From: an uncultured Coriobacteriia bacterium
GTDB lineage: Bacteria > Actinomycetota > Coriobacteriia > Coriobacteriales > QAMH01
Direction of reading: 5' to 3'
Assembly: GCA_959608885.1 (NCBI GenBank)
Contig: CAUHSG010000004.1
Coordinates: 51,488-115,487 of the forward strand
DNA: 64,000 bases
Shown: positions 26,673 to 34,530 of the stretch, piece by piece
Layout of the letters: each line of letters starts with the position of its first letter
How positions within the stretch are numbered: position 1 is the first letter of the stretch
Translations under genes and position numbers: made by a program
Notes under the pieces: model-generated
Told to the model about the DNA's origin: nothing
The model's input: the letters and a program-made list of their open reading frames with translations, nothing else
Database searches by the model: none

Positions 26673-28058
26673 ATGGAGTATATGCGCCGCAAGCTTGAAA
26701 CGGATATTGCACGCTGGGCCTCTTCTGCCCGCATGCAGCCCCTTCTTATTCAGGGCGCGCGACGCGTAGGAAAGACGGTGCTCGCAGAGCGCATGGGCGA
26801 GGAGTGCTTCGTCAACGGTTTCGTGAAGCTTGATTTCCAAACGGACCTCTCGAGGGCTCAGGCGATTTTTGATTGGCCAACTGATGACGTGGACGGAATA
26901 GTCAGGCGCATCTCCGAGTACAAGGGCATGCCCATTGTTCCGGAAAAGACGCTTGTCATTCTCGACGAGGTCCAGTTGTGCGAGCAGGCGCTCAATGCCC
27001 TCAGGTTTTTCGAGGGAACTCATTGGCGTGTCCTGGCTACGGGGAGCCTGCTTGGAGTAACCACCAAACGGAGGAGCCTGCCCTTTCCTTCCGGGGTGCG
27101 CCAACTCGAACTTCATCCACTCGACTTTGAGGAATACCTTTGGGCCTTGGACGAAGGTGCCATGGCTCGCGATATACGGATGCATGCTGAAACGGGCGAA
27201 CCATACGTTCGGCATGACCAAGCCCTTGACCTGTATCATAAATACCTGGTGCTCGGAGGAATGCCTCGAGTGCTTGATGCCTATCGCCATGAAGGCGGGT
27301 TTTCGGCGGCCGGTGAGGTGCAAGCTGAGATAGATGCCACCTACACGGCAGATATGACTGATCCCGAAAACGGCATAAGCGGCATTTCGGCAAAGCGAAT
27401 TTGGGATAGTCTTCCCAAGCAGCTCCTTCGTGCGTCGACGAAAAAGTTCAAGTATTCCGAGGTAATACGCGGAGGGCGTCGAGAGCGTCTCCTAGAGCCC
27501 CTTGAATGGCTCGCCGCAGCTGGTGTGATTTCGATAAATGACTTGACGTGCGACGATCGTGCTCCGCTGGCTCCGTACAATGACGAGGACGGGAGCTACT
27601 TCAAGGTATATGTGGCCGATACGGGCATCATGTTCCATAAGTTCGGAATCGATCCGATGATGTTTCTTGACGACGGAAGGAGGGCGATCCTCGCTTCCGA
27701 CTTCCGCGGAGCGCTAGCCGAAAACTACGTCATGCAGGCACTGCAGGCAAACGGACTGAGGACGTTCTATTGGATGCCAAACGATAAGGTGGGAAACGGA
27801 GAGGTGGATTTCGTCTTTCAGGATCGCATGGCGCAGGTCATTCCCGTCGAGGTTAAGTCGGCGCGAAATGTCAAGGCAAAGAGCCTGATGAAGCTTATGA
27901 GAGAGGGCAACGCACCCTATGCGATCAGGCTTTCGGAGGCAAATTTCGGAACAAATGCTATTGAAGGAACCGATGGCGAGATGCTATTGCGCGATCTCCC
28001 GCTATATGCGGCGTTTTGCGTTGGTCCAGAAGCGGCGGAGGAAACTTGTACGGGATGA
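26673..28058 (+). CDS. AAA ATPase with DUF4143 domain
   Basis: This 461-residue protein has an AAA_14-type ATPase domain (about 1-165; Walker A QGARRVGKT near residue 27, Walker B LVILDEVQ near 91, ATGSLLG) and a DUF4143 C-terminal region (about 220-420). The C-terminal region has a nuclease-like VDFVF...VIPVEVKSA stretch resembling the PD-(D/E)xK core. GGGAGG precedes the ATG. Members are abundant in gut bacteria but their function is not settled. It is the only gene between the two tRNA-Gly copies. Confidence 0.88.
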   Translation: MEYMRRKLETDIARWASSARMQPLLIQGARRVGKTVLAERMGEECFVNGFVKLDFQTDLSRAQAIFDWPTDDVDGIVRRISEYKGMPIVPEKTLVILDEVQLCEQALNALRFFEGTHWRVLATGSLLGVTTKRRSLPFPSGVRQLELHPLDFEEYLWALDEGAMARDIRMHAETGEPYVRHDQALDLYHKYLVLGGMPRVLDAYRHEGGFSAAGEVQAEIDATYTADMTDPENGISGISAKRIWDSLPKQLLRASTKKFKYSEVIRGGRRERLLEPLEWLAAAGVISINDLTCDDRAPLAPYNDEDGSYFKVYVADTGIMFHKFGIDPMMFLDDGRRAILASDFRGALAENYVMQALQANGLRTFYWMPNDKVGNGEVDFVFQDRMAQVIPVEVKSARNVKAKSLMKLMREGNAPYAIRLSEANFGTNAIEGTDGEMLLRDLPLYAAFCVGPEAAEETCTG

Positions 28059-28107
28059 GGACTGGAGATTTCCGGATGCCATCGGATGGATATGCGGGAT
28101 GAAACAC

Positions 28108-28132
28108 GAACGCCGTCTTCTTGACGGCGTTC
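28108..28132. terminator. Hairpin between ATPase gene and tRNA-Gly
   Basis: GAACGCCGTC / GACGGCGTTC, 10-bp perfect arms. It may end transcripts from both the ATPase gene (plus) and tRNA-Gly (minus). Confidence 0.65.
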
Positions 28133-28144
28133 GACCCTGCTCTC

Positions 28145-28219
28145 TGGAGCGGGCGACGGGACTCGAACCCGCGGATACCAGCTTGGGAAGCTGGGGCCTT
28201 ACCACTTGGCGACGCCCGC
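28145..28219 (-). tRNA. tRNA-Gly (anticodon CCC)
   Basis: The minus strand folds fully: acceptor GCGGGCG/CGCCCGC, D-arm GCC...GGC, anticodon stem CCAGC/GCTGG with loop TTCCCAA (anticodon CCC), T-arm GCGGG-TTCGAGT-CCCGT, and encoded CCA. It reads GGG codons. Confidence 0.95.
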
Positions 28220-28442
28220 ATCGGCCACTCATTATAACCTTAGCTCTTTCATATCGTCGGGGATTTTAGGGAATCCTCGTGAGCTCAATGACACGGTTGA
28301 GCGACTCCTTCAGCCCATGCCGGTTCGCAGAAGGGCATCCTCTCGCCTGTTCACCTTGACTTAAACCATTGTTGAAGCTCAAGAATGGCCAAGACAGCTG
28401 CTCAATCTATGGAAGAGGAAACATGGAATACGCGAATCGGCA

Positions 28443-29018
28443 TCAATGAGGTTTCCGCCGCGTGCGGACCGCTTCAAGACCGCCCTCGATAAAGACGTCC
28501 AGCACTTCGCGCACGATGGGCCAGTAGTCTTTCTCGGCTATATGCGAAGTGGCTACGGCGTGGCATCCGCTCATTTGGAACAGGCGCAGCGCCTCGGCGA
28601 CGCCTTTCGACACGTTGAGGCTCGCGGCGTCGAATGACGGCGGTTTGGTATTGGAGAGCACCGACATCATGGAGGGGAAGAACTGGACGTCTCGCGCAAC
28701 GTCGCCCCATGGCTTGTCGTCCCGGGATCGGATGCGCTCGCAGTAGGGGATGCTCCCAGATTCCCTGCATGGCTTGGCGTCGCATTGGAATCGGTCTTCG
28801 AAAGGGCGAACGTTCGAAAGCGTCCTTGTCACCAGCTGGTCGAACACGTCTCCGACATTGTCGTAATGCGAATAGAACGTCGCCCTGCTCACGTTCGCCT
28901 TGCGCGTTAGCTCGCTCACGCTTACATCGGCAAGCGTCTTGGTGGAGAGCAGCTCCCCGAGCGCGTTCTGGATACGCTCCTCGCTTTTGCGATAGCGCAC
29001 GTCATCAACGTTGCTCAC
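28443..29018 (-). CDS. TetR/AcrR-family transcriptional regulator
   Basis: This 191-residue protein has an N-terminal TetR helix-turn-helix (about 10-55: ALGELLSTKTLADVSVSELT, KANVSRATFYSHYDN) and a divergent ligand domain. I chose the GTG at 29018 because GGAGGAAG lies at correct spacing. It is divergent from the DUF262 pair, with about 105 bp between, so it could regulate that operon. Confidence 0.86.
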   Translation of the reverse strand: MSNVDDVRYRKSEERIQNALGELLSTKTLADVSVSELTRKANVSRATFYSHYDNVGDVFDQLVTRTLSNVRPFEDRFQCDAKPCRESGSIPYCERIRSRDDKPWGDVARDVQFFPSMMSVLSNTKPPSFDAASLNVSKGVAEALRLFQMSGCHAVATSHIAEKDYWPIVREVLDVFIEGGLEAVRTRRKPH

Positions 29019-29122
29019 TCGTCTTCCTCCAATCACTATTGAACAGATTGTACGATATTGCCTAGGTCTCTCCAGGTGACGACCGCATAATCGAACCATC
29101 GAGATTCGTTTGAGGAGGCCAT

Positions 29123-30190
29123 ATGAACATAGGTCAAAGACGGTTTCTGGACTTTCTGGGGATGCCCGATGTTCGCTTTGTCATTCCGGCATATCAGCGC
29201 ATCTACACATGGAGCGAATCCCAGTGCGAGGAACTATGGCTCGACATCCTTCGCGCAGGCAGATTCGATCGAAGTCACTTCCTCGGCACTATCCTGTATT
29301 CAAGAGAGATGGGCTCTCCCGATGAGTGTTTGGCAATCATCGATGGTCAACAGAGGATGACGAGCATCTCCTTGATATTGCTTGCGCTGGCTCGATATGT
29401 TCAAAAGCATATGTATGACCTTTCGGCTGCGAGTATCCTGGAGAACCGCTATTTGCGAACTCGGGGCAAAGACGGAGAAGAAGCGCCCAAATTGGTGCCC
29501 TCCCATTACGATGTCGGCCCCTATATCGCCGCGCTCGAAGGTCGGGAACCCGCTGCGAGAACCGTCATCAACAGGAACCTCGCTTACTTCGAGGCCAAGA
29601 TGGGCGAAGAGGGCTTTGAGCTCGAGGAGCTTGAACAAGGGCTGCGTAACCTTGCGGTGATTACAGTAGAGGTTGAGGATCCTGGGATGGCGCAATCCAT
29701 TTTCGAAGGGATCAATTCCAAAGGCGTTCCGCTGAATGTCGCAGATATGATTCGCAACTACCTGCTCCTTGCCGAGTCCCATGACGAACAGACGCGTCTT
29801 TACGAGGAGTATTGGAAGCCGAGCCAAGAGATGTTCGCACCCGATCCTGGATCTTTGCGGCTCAATGGCGCAATCAAGAGCTGGATCTCCATCAGGCTAA
29901 AGGGAGCTCGGATTCTTAGCGCCGACCAGGTGTATAGCTCCTTCAAGAAGTATGTCGAAGATCAGTATCGCGGCGATAAAGAGCCGGTGCTCCGCGAGCT
30001 ACGTGGGTTCTGCCTCATGTGGGCCGAGAACTACAGATATCACGGTACCAAGAAGTACAAGTCTGGCTCAGATTGGGCCGAAATTGGCATGCCGACGCTA
30101 ACGGCGGGCTACAAGCTCAAGAAAGCCGATAACGAAGAATACGCCGAGCGGGTGCGCAAAGAACTTCGAGAAGTCGATTCGCGCTGGTAG
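29123..30190 (+). CDS. DUF262 (GmrS-like) protein 1, lacks C-terminal nuclease domain
   Basis: This 355-residue protein has the DUF262 motifs PAYQRIYTW (about 22-30) and IDGQQRMT (73-80), the nucleotide-sensing/hydrolysing core of GmrSD-type modification-dependent restriction enzymes. Full GmrSD-type proteins usually run 550 residues or more with a DUF1524 His-Asn-His nuclease domain; none is visible here. GAGGAGG precedes the ATG. It lies 9 nt before a clear paralogue. Confidence 0.85.
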   Translation: MNIGQRRFLDFLGMPDVRFVIPAYQRIYTWSESQCEELWLDILRAGRFDRSHFLGTILYSREMGSPDECLAIIDGQQRMTSISLILLALARYVQKHMYDLSAASILENRYLRTRGKDGEEAPKLVPSHYDVGPYIAALEGREPAARTVINRNLAYFEAKMGEEGFELEELEQGLRNLAVITVEVEDPGMAQSIFEGINSKGVPLNVADMIRNYLLLAESHDEQTRLYEEYWKPSQEMFAPDPGSLRLNGAIKSWISIRLKGARILSADQVYSSFKKYVEDQYRGDKEPVLRELRGFCLMWAENYRYHGTKKYKSGSDWAEIGMPTLTAGYKLKKADNEEYAERVRKELREVDSRW

Positions 30191-30199
30191 GAGGTAGTC

Positions 30200-31213
30200 A
30201 TGAAAGCCAATCTCAAGTCTCTGCTCGATGTGCTCGGCAGGTCAGACACCCAATACGTCATCCCTATCTTTCAACGCGTCTACTCATGGACGAAGCGACA
30301 ATGCGAACAGCTTTGGGCAGACATGTTCGAGGCGAGCGAGGCGAAGTCGATGCACTTCATGGGCATGCTCATCTCCAAACCAGACAGCCGAGTCGGTGCT
30401 GTGGGTCGCGCAGAGATCATCGATGGACAGCAACGCCTCACTACCATGACGCTGATGCTCATCGCTTTGCGCGACATGCTTTGCGCCGAAGGATCGGAAC
30501 AATGCGTCATGAAGGCCAACGAGATAGACAAGACGTATCTCCAAGCGCCTGAATGGCGATGCAAGCTCGTTCTCTCCGAACAGGACCAGCCGGTTCTTGA
30601 GCGCTTAGTGTTGGGATCTGAACCTCCCCGGGATGCGGATGCGTCGAGCTTCCTTCTGGATAACCTCGAGTTCTTTCGCAATAAGATGGCAGAAACGGGA
30701 TCATTCTTGTCCGAAGTGCTACCCGCGCTGGAATCGTTGGCCGTCATCGCGGTTGAGCTTGAGCCCGGGGATGCCCCACAGCAGGTATTCGAAAGCCTCA
30801 ACGCCAAGGGAAAGCCGCTTTCGACGACGGATCTCATACGCAATACGCTCCTCGTCAGGTTCGGCTCCAGCGGTCAGGAGAAGAATTTCGAGACGTACTG
30901 GACCCCACTCGATGAAGCTTTCTCGCAGTTCGGGCGCGAGCAGGATATTTATCTCGACGCGGCCCTGCACCAGTGGATTACCACGCGCGGCGGTGTGGTT
31001 CAAGTGCCCAAGCGCACCGACTTGTATCAGGTGTTCAAGAGATACATCGAGAGCAAGAAGGACACTGCGCTCGAGGACATGCTCAAGTCGATAAGCGACT
31101 CGTGTCTCGAATTTGCGCGTGACTCACAGTCCCCGGAGGCGAAGCGCCATTTGGACTGGGCGATCGACAGACCCACGGGACTCATCTCGCAGCGGAGGAT
31201 CTTCGGAGACTAG
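30200..31213 (+). CDS. DUF262 (GmrS-like) protein 2, lacks C-terminal nuclease domain
   Basis: This 337-residue paralogue of the preceding protein shares PIFQRVYSW (about 22-30), IDGQQRLT (74-81) and a similar C-terminal helical stretch (FETYWTPLDE vs YEEYWKPSQE). It also lacks DUF1524. It ends abruptly at RRIFGD, 2 nt before the next gene's ATG, so the C-terminus may have been lost. GGAGG precedes its start. The pair might act as a heteromer or be a decayed defence system. Confidence 0.85.
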   Translation: MKANLKSLLDVLGRSDTQYVIPIFQRVYSWTKRQCEQLWADMFEASEAKSMHFMGMLISKPDSRVGAVGRAEIIDGQQRLTTMTLMLIALRDMLCAEGSEQCVMKANEIDKTYLQAPEWRCKLVLSEQDQPVLERLVLGSEPPRDADASSFLLDNLEFFRNKMAETGSFLSEVLPALESLAVIAVELEPGDAPQQVFESLNAKGKPLSTTDLIRNTLLVRFGSSGQEKNFETYWTPLDEAFSQFGREQDIYLDAALHQWITTRGGVVQVPKRTDLYQVFKRYIESKKDTALEDMLKSISDSCLEFARDSQSPEAKRHLDWAIDRPTGLISQRRIFGD

Positions 31214-31215
31214 GC

Positions 31216-31866
31216 ATGGTCTTTCAAGTCACGCTATCGCACATGATCGTCTTTTTTTTGGTGTTCGCCGTTGGCTTTGCCGCATCAAGACTAAAGGTCA
31301 TCAAAGAAGACACTCTTCCTGCGCTCGCCCAGATAATCACCAAGATTCTGCTTCCGTGCATGATCTTCTACTCTACCTACGCCAACTGCAAGCGGGAGAC
31401 GATAATCGGCAACTGGGAGATGGTGCTGTTAGCTGCGCTCTTCTACGCGGTCATAAGCCTGTTGATCTTTGTTATGGCGGAGGTTCCCATCTTCGAACCG
31501 TTGCAGCTGGGTCTATCAACCGTGAGCTCGGCGACCACGGGCATGTGCATGCTATACCTCGGCGCGCTCGCGAGCTTTTCAAGGGTGCTTCCCGTCTTGA
31601 AGAGGCCAGAGCTCTATGTTGGTATCGTGGTGAAGATGATCGTCCTCCCCGTAGTTGCCGGTCATCTAATCGCAATGACAGGAATCTTTCCCGAGCAAAT
31701 GGTGCTCGCGCTCGCCATCATCATGGCGCTACCCATCATGACAGTGGTGCCCATGGTGGTTGCCAACAACGGCAAGGAGTACGAATATGCGACAGGCATT
31801 ACTGTTGTGACACTCGTAGCGAGTATCGTAACCATTCCGCTCGTTGTGTTCCTAACAGGGCTATAG
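31216..31866 (+). CDS. AEC-family transporter with probable internal deletion
   Basis: This 216-residue protein matches auxin-efflux-carrier (AEC) permeases at both ends: N-terminal helices with KVIKEDTLPALAQIITKILLP, and C-terminal LLP-like VVPMVVANNGKEYEYA...TIPLVV. The family is usually about 300-320 residues. The join near residue 88 (FVMAEVPIFEPL) goes straight from helix-3-like to the middle linker region, so roughly 90 residues seem to be missing. It is probably non-functional. The start overlaps the upstream operon with only 2 nt between. Confidence 0.7.
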   Translation: MVFQVTLSHMIVFFLVFAVGFAASRLKVIKEDTLPALAQIITKILLPCMIFYSTYANCKRETIIGNWEMVLLAALFYAVISLLIFVMAEVPIFEPLQLGLSTVSSATTGMCMLYLGALASFSRVLPVLKRPELYVGIVVKMIVLPVVAGHLIAMTGIFPEQMVLALAIIMALPIMTVVPMVVANNGKEYEYATGITVVTLVASIVTIPLVVFLTGL

Positions 31867-31920
31867 GTCAGGTGCGATATTGTCAGAGTAAAAGGGATGC
31901 ACAAGTTGCGGAAGATAAGC

Positions 31921-32180
31921 CTATAGCTTGAGGTACTCCTCATCGTTGACGGGCTCGCACCACTCGTTTGACATCCCCGTGCCGCAGGCCTCGAAGGCAA
32001 CGTGGCTCATCCAGCTGTCCTTTGCCGCGCCGTGCCAGTGTTTCACGTTGGCGGGGATGGTCACGCAATCCCCCGGCTTGAGCGCTTGGGCTTCCCTGCC
32101 CCATTCCTGGTACCAGCCGCGCCCATCGGTGACGAGCAGAACCTGGCCGCCACCTCCTGCGCCGTGATGCCGTTTCGAAA
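31921..32180 (-). pseudogene. Cupin protein remnant (N-terminus missing)
   Basis: A minus-strand frame ending at 31921 translates to a cupin core: HHGAGGGGQVLLVTDGRGWY, then ALKPGDCVTIPANVKHWHGA and MSHVAFEACG, ending EEYLKL. This is the C-terminal two-thirds of a small cupin of the carboxymuconolactone-decarboxylase-associated type. No start codon or N-terminal strand precedes HHGA, so the gene looks broken. Confidence 0.75.
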
Positions 32181-32221
32181 TAATCCTAAGGTGATAATCG
32201 CATTTGACGCTATTGTGACAC

Positions 32222-32680
32222 TTATGCTGCGCACCCGAGCTCGCTGAGGGCCTTTAGGGTCGCACCTACGTTCTCGGCATGCCAGTTCTTGTATCCGCCG
32301 GCGTATTGCGAGGCGTATATGCCCGAGAGTCGGACGTCGCTCAGCTCCTTCTGCTGAGTGGTGAGACGAACGTCGCCATTGTTCGTCTCGATGTCGATGA
32401 TCACGTTGAGCAAATCATCGACGAGCTTCACCGATTCGATTTCCGAATAGGGAACGACGAGGGAGACGTCCCGTTCGAGTGTTGCCCAGTTGGGATCGAA
32501 CGGGAGCAGGATGAGCTCATTTTCACACATCTGGAGAACGGCCACGTCGCATGTATAGAAGAAACGGACGATCTTGTCGCTCAAACTTCCCGCCGCACCT
32601 TTGACGATGATGCACCTATCCTCCAGAGGCGTATATCCTGCCTCTATCGCATATTCCCAAACTTTTTCCTCGCGAGCCAT
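32222..32680 (-). CDS. Hypothetical protein, possibly PH-like fold
   Basis: This 152-residue protein was not recognised. It has alternating strands (VAVLQMCENELILLPFDPN, VSLVVPYSEIESVKL, NVIIDIETNNGDVRLTT) and a C-terminal helix, a pattern compatible with a bacterial PH-like domain. No signal peptide or membrane segment is seen. AAAGGAGC precedes the ATG. It follows a DUF6440 gene by 39 nt on the same strand. Confidence 0.75.
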   Translation of the reverse strand: MAREEKVWEYAIEAGYTPLEDRCIIVKGAAGSLSDKIVRFFYTCDVAVLQMCENELILLPFDPNWATLERDVSLVVPYSEIESVKLVDDLLNVIIDIETNNGDVRLTTQQKELSDVRLSGIYASQYAGGYKNWHAENVGATLKALSELGCAA

Positions 32681-32719
32681 GGCTATTCTGCTCCTTTCGC
32701 TATCGACGATTCATCTGTT

Positions 32720-32923
32720 TTATTCTTCGACGGGAGTGACGATAGGCTTGCCGTCTGCACCAACAAGGACGGTCATGCCGGTGCAGCTGACACCAGAAGA
32801 TGCTAGAAAACCTGCCAGGAGATAATTCACTCCAGTCTGACGGTCGACGAGAACGTACGTGCGATTCGCCAGGCCATCTTGTTGCGTGTATGTCTGGACG
32901 AAACGATTGCCATTTTCTTTCAT
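32720..32923 (-). CDS. DUF6440 family small protein
   Basis: This 67-residue protein (TYVLVDRQTGVNYLLA, then VLVGADGKPIVT) matches the DUF6440 pattern of small proteins in Firmicutes and Actinobacteria; the function is unknown. I used the ATG at 32923 because AAAGGAATT precedes it. It is probably co-transcribed with the hypothetical gene downstream. Confidence 0.7.
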   Translation of the reverse strand: MKENGNRFVQTYTQQDGLANRTYVLVDRQTGVNYLLAGFLASSGVSCTGMTVLVGADGKPIVTPVEE

Positions 32924-33186
32924 CGGGGAATTCCTTTCATGTGAGCTTGCGAAATGCATGTGCCGCTTGGAGTTGATGAAAAGCGGCCTTTGCAGACATC
33001 ATTCTTCTCATTCGTTCCTATGCCCGCAAGCGAAGAATTATCGTAAAATCCCTGCTCAGTTGACTTGTCAAAGGATTTTGACAAGAGCATTCGTGGCATC
33101 CGCATCCCTTTGTCAGGCGTGTGAACTATCATTCCGGCCTGCATGGCGTCGGGATGCGTCGATGGGCAATCGGAAGGAAGAGGGCA

Positions 33187-33801
33187 ATGGAACTTGCTCG
33201 GCAATTGAAAGCAAAACGGGAAGAGCACGGCCTTTCCCAAGATGAGGTCGCGAAGGCGATATTCGTGTCGCGGCAGACCGTCTCGAATTGGGAGAACGAC
33301 AAGACTTATCCGGATGTGCAGAGCCTGCTCTTGCTCAGCCAACTGTTCGGCGTTTCCATCGACGAGCTCATCAAAGGGGATACCGTTGCAATGCAGCAGG
33401 CCATCAGGGAGGATTCGCGCAAGATGAGGCTGCTGTCGATTGGCATGCTCGCCTTTTCGGGGCTGGCTTTCCTCTTCCTCCTCGTGTTCTCGCTAGCTTG
33501 GCAAGAACCGTCGGGTTTTGCCCGCATGAGCAAGGGCAACATTGCGGGAGCGACTACGTTCATCGTACTCTATGCCATTGGGTTCGGCATTGCCATCGCC
33601 ATCGACCGCTTGAAGAAGAAGCATGATATCGTCACCTACCGGGAGATTGACCGGTTCCTCAAGGGGGAGCTTGACGGCGAGCCCGACTCGCAGGGCTTCG
33701 CGCGCAGGCATCCGGCCCTCGGCGTGATGGTGAAGCTTCTAGGTGGTGCTGCTATTGGATTGATGCTAGCGGGATTGCTCCTCGTGCTCGAGGGCTGCTA
33801 G
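33187..33801 (+). CDS. XRE-family regulator with membrane segments
   Basis: This 204-residue protein has an N-terminal Cro/C1-type helix-turn-helix (about 1-60: LSQDEVAKAIFVSRQTVSNW) followed by three hydrophobic segments (about 82-100, 115-135, 180-200), so the DNA-binding domain appears tethered to the membrane. Such fusions are common in gut Firmicutes and Actinobacteria as single-gene regulators. GGAAGAGGG precedes the ATG. The target is unknown. Confidence 0.88.
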   Translation: MELARQLKAKREEHGLSQDEVAKAIFVSRQTVSNWENDKTYPDVQSLLLLSQLFGVSIDELIKGDTVAMQQAIREDSRKMRLLSIGMLAFSGLAFLFLLVFSLAWQEPSGFARMSKGNIAGATTFIVLYAIGFGIAIAIDRLKKKHDIVTYREIDRFLKGELDGEPDSQGFARRHPALGVMVKLLGGAAIGLMLAGLLLVLEGC

Positions 33802-33860
33802 CCTCGACGCTCAGAATCTAAAAGACGAGAATCGGCCAGCAGGACTAATCCGCGAATTGC

Positions 33861-33900
33861 TTGGTATTTCTGTCACAAAAATGATATAGTTTTTGTGACA
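33861..33900 (+). promoter_or_regulatory. AbiE promoter and 30-bp palindromic operator
   Basis: A perfect inverted repeat TGTCACAAAAA-N8-TTTTTGTGACA occupies 33871-33900. A TATAGT -10-like hexamer (33885) lies inside it and a TTGGTA -35-like box (33861) lies 18 bp upstream. A palindrome over the -10 fits autorepression by the antitoxin. Confidence 0.7.
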
Positions 33901-33915
33901 GAAAAGGAAAATGAA

Positions 33916-34530
33916 GTGAGCGAGCAGAAAGCCATAATGGGGTTGGTTTCCGAGGCAGAACCGGGAGAGGTCTTCGTTCCGGGTGACTTTGCCGAGGCGG
34001 GGTCGGCGGACGCCATACGCAAGGCGCTGTCTCGGATGGTGGAAGCCGGGGAGCTGGAGCGGCCGATGCGGGGGCTCTACCGCAAGCCGCGACGAAGTGC
34101 CTTTTTGGACAAGGCAGTTCCTGCAAGTCCCGACGAGATAGCGGAGGCCCTTGCCCGCAAGTTCGAGTGGCGCATCGCGCCTTATGGGGACACGGCTCTC
34201 AATCGACTGGGCTTGGACTCTCAAGTGCCGTCGGTCGTGCGTTATGTGAGTGATGGGCCGTACCGGACCTATCAGTACGGCCCCTATACGATTGAGTTTC
34301 GGCATACGGCTAATCGCGACCTATCGAGGCTGAACCCCGTTGCGGCCACCGTCGTTCAGGCGTTGAAGGCACTCGGCAAAGACGGCGTGACGGAGGGCGT
34401 GCTCGACATCATCTCCTCCCGGCTCGATGATTCGCAGATGGAAAGACTTGCGTCAGAGACCCGCAACTCAACGTCATGGGTGAGAGACGCGGTTAGGGAG
34501 ATGCAGAGAAGGAGGGCACGGCATGCGTGA
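33916..34530 (+). CDS. AbiEi-like antitoxin (DUF6088 type)
   Basis: This 204-residue protein has an N-terminal winged-helix-like region (EVFVPGDFAE...IRKALSRMVEAGELERPMRG) and DUF6088-type middle (YGDTALNRLGLDSQVP). It is the expected regulator/antitoxin partner of AbiEii toxins. I chose the GTG at 33916 because AAGGAAAA precedes it; the GTG at 33895 lies inside the operator palindrome. It overlaps the toxin gene by 8 nt. Confidence 0.82.
   Translation: MSEQKAIMGLVSEAEPGEVFVPGDFAEAGSADAIRKALSRMVEAGELERPMRGLYRKPRRSAFLDKAVPASPDEIAEALARKFEWRIAPYGDTALNRLGLDSQVPSVVRYVSDGPYRTYQYGPYTIEFRHTANRDLSRLNPVAATVVQALKALGKDGVTEGVLDIISSRLDDSQMERLASETRNSTSWVRDAVREMQRRRARHA

Noticed and set aside
29123..31213. 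Complete GmrSD/SspE restriction system
   Set aside because: Neither DUF262 protein has the DUF1524 nuclease domain.
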